Below are positions 61,728 to 64,000 of a stretch of DNA of 64,000 nucleotides, piece by piece (positions within the stretch are counted from its first letter, which is position 1; each line of letters opens with the position of its first letter). The notes beneath the pieces are model-generated. The model was not told where the DNA came from and searched no databases. It was given only the letters and a program-made list of their open reading frames with translations. A program made the translations under genes and the position numbers. The DNA is from Sphingomonadales bacterium (GTDB lineage Bacteria > Pseudomonadota > Alphaproteobacteria > Sphingomonadales > Sphingomonadaceae): contig JADJXT010000001.1 of NCBI GenBank assembly GCA_016720115.1, positions 124,001 through 188,000 on the forward strand, given 5' to 3'.

Positions 61728-63737
61728 ATGCTTAGACTGTCCATACTCCTTGCGGGTTCGCTTTTATCGACGCCAATACTGGCCGAAGATTCTCTACCTC
61801 CTCCGGCAGAAGGCGAAATCGTCGTCTATGGCCGCGCGCTGGACCAGATCGGAATCGCAACCAGCGGTTCGGAAGGCATCGTCGGTTATGCAGACTTTGA
61901 GAACCGTCCGATCAGCCGCGTTGGCGAGCTTGCCGAAAACGTCCCGGGCCTGATCGCCACCCAGCATTCGGGATCGGGCAAAGCCAACCAGTATTTTCTG
62001 CGTGGATTTAACCTTGACCATGGCACCGACCTTGCGGGGCATGTCGATGGCGCACCGATCAACATGCGCACCCACGGGCACGGGCAGGGCTATCTCGACC
62101 TCAACTTCCTGATCCCCGAAATGGTCGAACGGATCGACTATGCGAAGGGGCCTTATCACGCCGAAAACGGGGATTTCGCATCGGCTGGATCGATGCGGTT
62201 TACGACCAAGTCGCGGCTTGCCCGCCCTATGGCCGAGTTGACCGGCGGATCGTTCGGCTATTGGCGTGGCCTGATTGCCGGAAGCGCCGATCTTGGCGAT
62301 GGCGTCATGCTCGGCGCACTTGATGCCACCCTGTCCGACGGCCCCTGGGTTCTTGATGAGCGGCAGCGCAAAGTGAACGGACTGGTCAAATATTCTGCTG
62401 CCAATTGGTCGCTCGGTCTTTCCGGCTATACCAACAGCTGGGTTTCGACTGATCAGGTGCCCGAACGCGCAATCGCCTCTGGCCTGATCCCCCGCAATGG
62501 CTTCATCGACCCCGACCTTGGCGGGCGCTCCGGCCGTATTGCGCTTACCTTCAATGGCAAGTTCGGCGACACCCGGGTTTCGGCTTATGCAATCGGGTCG
62601 CGCCTGCAGCTTACTTCCAACTTTACCTATTTTCTCGACGATCCGGTCAATGGCGATCAATTCCGTCAGATCGACCGACGCGGCGTATTCGGTGGCTCGC
62701 TGAATCATGAGATCAAGGGTGACGGCGTTACCTGGCGCATCGGGGCAGACGCGCGCTGGGACCGGATGGGAAAAGTCGGCCTTTACAACACCGCCCTGGG
62801 TGAGGTGATTGGCACCGTCCGCGAAGATCGCGTCGATGAATTCGGCGGCGGTCTTTACGGCGAGGCGGAGCTGCTGCTGGCGCCCGCGCTGCGCATGGTT
62901 GTCGGACTGCGCAGCGATGCCATCGCATATGATGTGCAGTCGGATTTGGCATTAAACTCCGGAAGCGGTTCGGCGGCGATCGTGACACCAAAGGCTGCCC
63001 TCGCCTGGCAAGCGGGCCGGGGAGTCGAACTTTATGCCAATTATGGCGAGGGCTATCATTCCAACGACGTCCGCGGGGCTACAATCCGGGTTGATCCGGC
63101 AAGCGGGGCGCTGGCAGACCGGGTGCCCGTATTCGCCCGATCGCGCGGGGCTGAACTGGGTGCGCGGATCGAACGCCCGCGCCTCACTGCTTCGCTGGTC
63201 GGCTTCTGGCTCGATCTGGCGTCGGAGTTGGTTTTTGTGGGGGATGCCGGAACAACCGAGCCCAATGATGCCTCACGCCGCTATGGAGCCGAGCTTGCGC
63301 TATTCTGGCGCCCGCTTGACGGCGTGACGATCGATGGCACCGCCTCCTGGACGCGAGCGCGGTTTCGCGGAGTTGCCGCTGGGCAGGATCACATTCCCGG
63401 CGCAACGCCCTTTGTGCTGGGCGCCGATATAAGCGGGAAACTCTCCTCACGCGTAACCGCAACGGCATTATTGCGATATTTTGCCAGTGCTCCATTGATA
63501 GAAGACGGCTCCCGGCGATCGCAAGCAACCGCGCTGGTCAATGTGGGCAGCTATTGGGAAAAGGGCAAAGTTCGAATTGGATTGGACATACTCAACCTGT
63601 TCGACGCTAAGGAACCGGACATAAGCTATTGGTACGCTTCCCGTCTGGCTGGAGAACCCGCCGAGGGGGTCGAGGACCGGCATGTTCATCCGGTAATGCC
63701 AAGGCAAGTCAGGATCGTCGCGCGCTATACCTTCTAG
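61728..63737 (+). CDS. TonB-dependent receptor
   Basis: 669-residue outer-membrane receptor with signal peptide MLRLSILLAGSLLSTPILA. The plug (GEIVVYGRALDQIGIATSGSEGIVGYADFENRPISRVGELAENVPGLIATQHSGSGKANQYFLRGFNLDHGTDLAGHVDG) is of a short type common in sphingomonads. THGHGQGYLDLNFLIPEMVERIDYAKGPY follows. The barrel ends in Phe (RIVARYTF). The His-rich THGHGQG and HRH-like tail (EDRHVHPVMPRQ) could suggest a metal or metallophore ligand, but that is speculation. ATG 61728 is chosen over 61671, which adds a leader reading from the integrase scar. Confidence 0.9.
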   Translation: MLRLSILLAGSLLSTPILAEDSLPPPAEGEIVVYGRALDQIGIATSGSEGIVGYADFENRPISRVGELAENVPGLIATQHSGSGKANQYFLRGFNLDHGTDLAGHVDGAPINMRTHGHGQGYLDLNFLIPEMVERIDYAKGPYHAENGDFASAGSMRFTTKSRLARPMAELTGGSFGYWRGLIAGSADLGDGVMLGALDATLSDGPWVLDERQRKVNGLVKYSAANWSLGLSGYTNSWVSTDQVPERAIASGLIPRNGFIDPDLGGRSGRIALTFNGKFGDTRVSAYAIGSRLQLTSNFTYFLDDPVNGDQFRQIDRRGVFGGSLNHEIKGDGVTWRIGADARWDRMGKVGLYNTALGEVIGTVREDRVDEFGGGLYGEAELLLAPALRMVVGLRSDAIAYDVQSDLALNSGSGSAAIVTPKAALAWQAGRGVELYANYGEGYHSNDVRGATIRVDPASGALADRVPVFARSRGAELGARIERPRLTASLVGFWLDLASELVFVGDAGTTEPNDASRRYGAELALFWRPLDGVTIDGTASWTRARFRGVAAGQDHIPGATPFVLGADISGKLSSRVTATALLRYFASAPLIEDGSRRSQATALVNVGSYWEKGKVRIGLDILNLFDAKEPDISYWYASRLAGEPAEGVEDRHVHPVMPRQVRIVARYTF

Positions 63738-63785
63738 ACGCATCACAGGGACAAACGCGCGCCAAGGCGCAACGTCCGGATATGG

Positions 63786-64000
63786 CTATAAACCTTCAAC
63801 CAGCATGATGCGTGAGGTGGATGACGCCATCCGGTGTTCGGCCACCGCCGGATATTCGTCGCAATTGGCGAAGTCCTGTGCCGCCTTCATGCTGGGAAAT
63901 TCGAGGACGATGATCCGTCCTGCCGGAGCATCGCCTTCGAGCGACACGGCTTCCCCGCCGCGAACCAGATAGCGCCCGCCGAAGCGTTTTATCAGCGGCT
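63786..64000 (-). CDS. DUF1330 domain protein, partial
   Basis: The C-terminal 71 residues lie inside the window; the gene continues beyond 64000. RFGGRYLVRGGEAVSLEGDAPAGRIIVLEFPSMKAAQDF and YPAVAEHRMASSTSRIMLVEG are typical of DUF1330, a small ferredoxin-like (dimeric alpha/beta barrel) fold of unknown function. The stop is the complement of 63786-63788. It converges with the TonB-dependent receptor. Confidence 0.85.
   Translation of the reverse strand, partial: PLIKRFGGRYLVRGGEAVSLEGDAPAGRIIVLEFPSMKAAQDFANCDEYPAVAEHRMASSTSRIMLVEGL

Overview
The window is a stretch of an alphaproteobacterial chromosome, most likely from a sphingomonad (Sphingomonadaceae such as Sphingopyxis, Sphingorhabdus or Novosphingobium). 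The grounds are the GC-rich codon use, the ubiquinol-cytochrome c chaperone/DUF177/BamE-like block, the large TonB-dependent receptors, the DcaP-like porin and the small palindromic repeats between genes. No replication origin or rRNA operon is present.

Core region, 1-34.6 kb. It holds two peptidases, a thioesterase, respiratory-complex and outer-membrane assembly factors, a malic enzyme fused to a phosphotransacetylase-like domain, mutS, a nucleoside transporter, a queuosine-precursor transporter, argB, yggT, a frameshifted folD, a marC-type protein, a LON-substrate-binding protein, a YbbN-like thioredoxin and tRNA-Gly(GCC). From 19.8 to 29.9 kb lies a carboxylate/acetate block: a porin-MFS operon, an IS5-family insertion sequence, then acs, a LuxR-type response regulator and a symporter-kinase hybrid that match the CrbR/CrbS system controlling acetate use. 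It is followed by a quinone oxidoreductase, a secreted serine hydrolase, and a 3-hydroxyisobutyryl-CoA hydrolase/enoyl-CoA hydratase pair that fits valine or fatty-acid breakdown.

Integrated island, about 34.6-61.0 kb. A DUF4102-type tyrosine integrase sits beside tRNA-Thr(CGT). The last 21 bp of the T-arm/acceptor region recur exactly at 60945-60965, bounding an element of about 26.3 kb. Its left part has the integrase, a hypothetical gene split by an IS256-family element, an excisionase-like HTH protein, a DUF3631 ATPase and an HGG-motif protein. Its cargo (40.5-59.3 kb) is a catabolic cassette. It comprises a TonB-dependent receptor; three paralogous Tat-exported proteins with a glycoside-hydrolase-like (GHL6/GH42-like) architecture; a tartronate-semialdehyde-type reductase; a glycerate kinase; a pyruvate kinase; a lactate/glycolate-type permease; a signal-peptide-bearing 2-keto-4-pentenoate-hydratase-like protein; a FadR-type GntR regulator; and an aldo/keto reductase with a Tat-like leader. 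The layout suggests uptake and extracytoplasmic cleavage of an unknown glycoside-like substrate, with a C3 hydroxy-acid branch feeding glycerate, 2-phosphoglycerate, PEP and pyruvate. This cassette is the best candidate for an undescribed system. Immediately right of the island is the stump of a second, related integrase, evidence of tandem integration and decay.

Right core, 61.7-64.0 kb, carries another TonB-dependent receptor and the C-terminal end of a DUF1330 protein. Three independent single-base frame problems (folD, the IS256 transposase and the aldo/keto reductase leader) should be checked against reads before being taken as biology.
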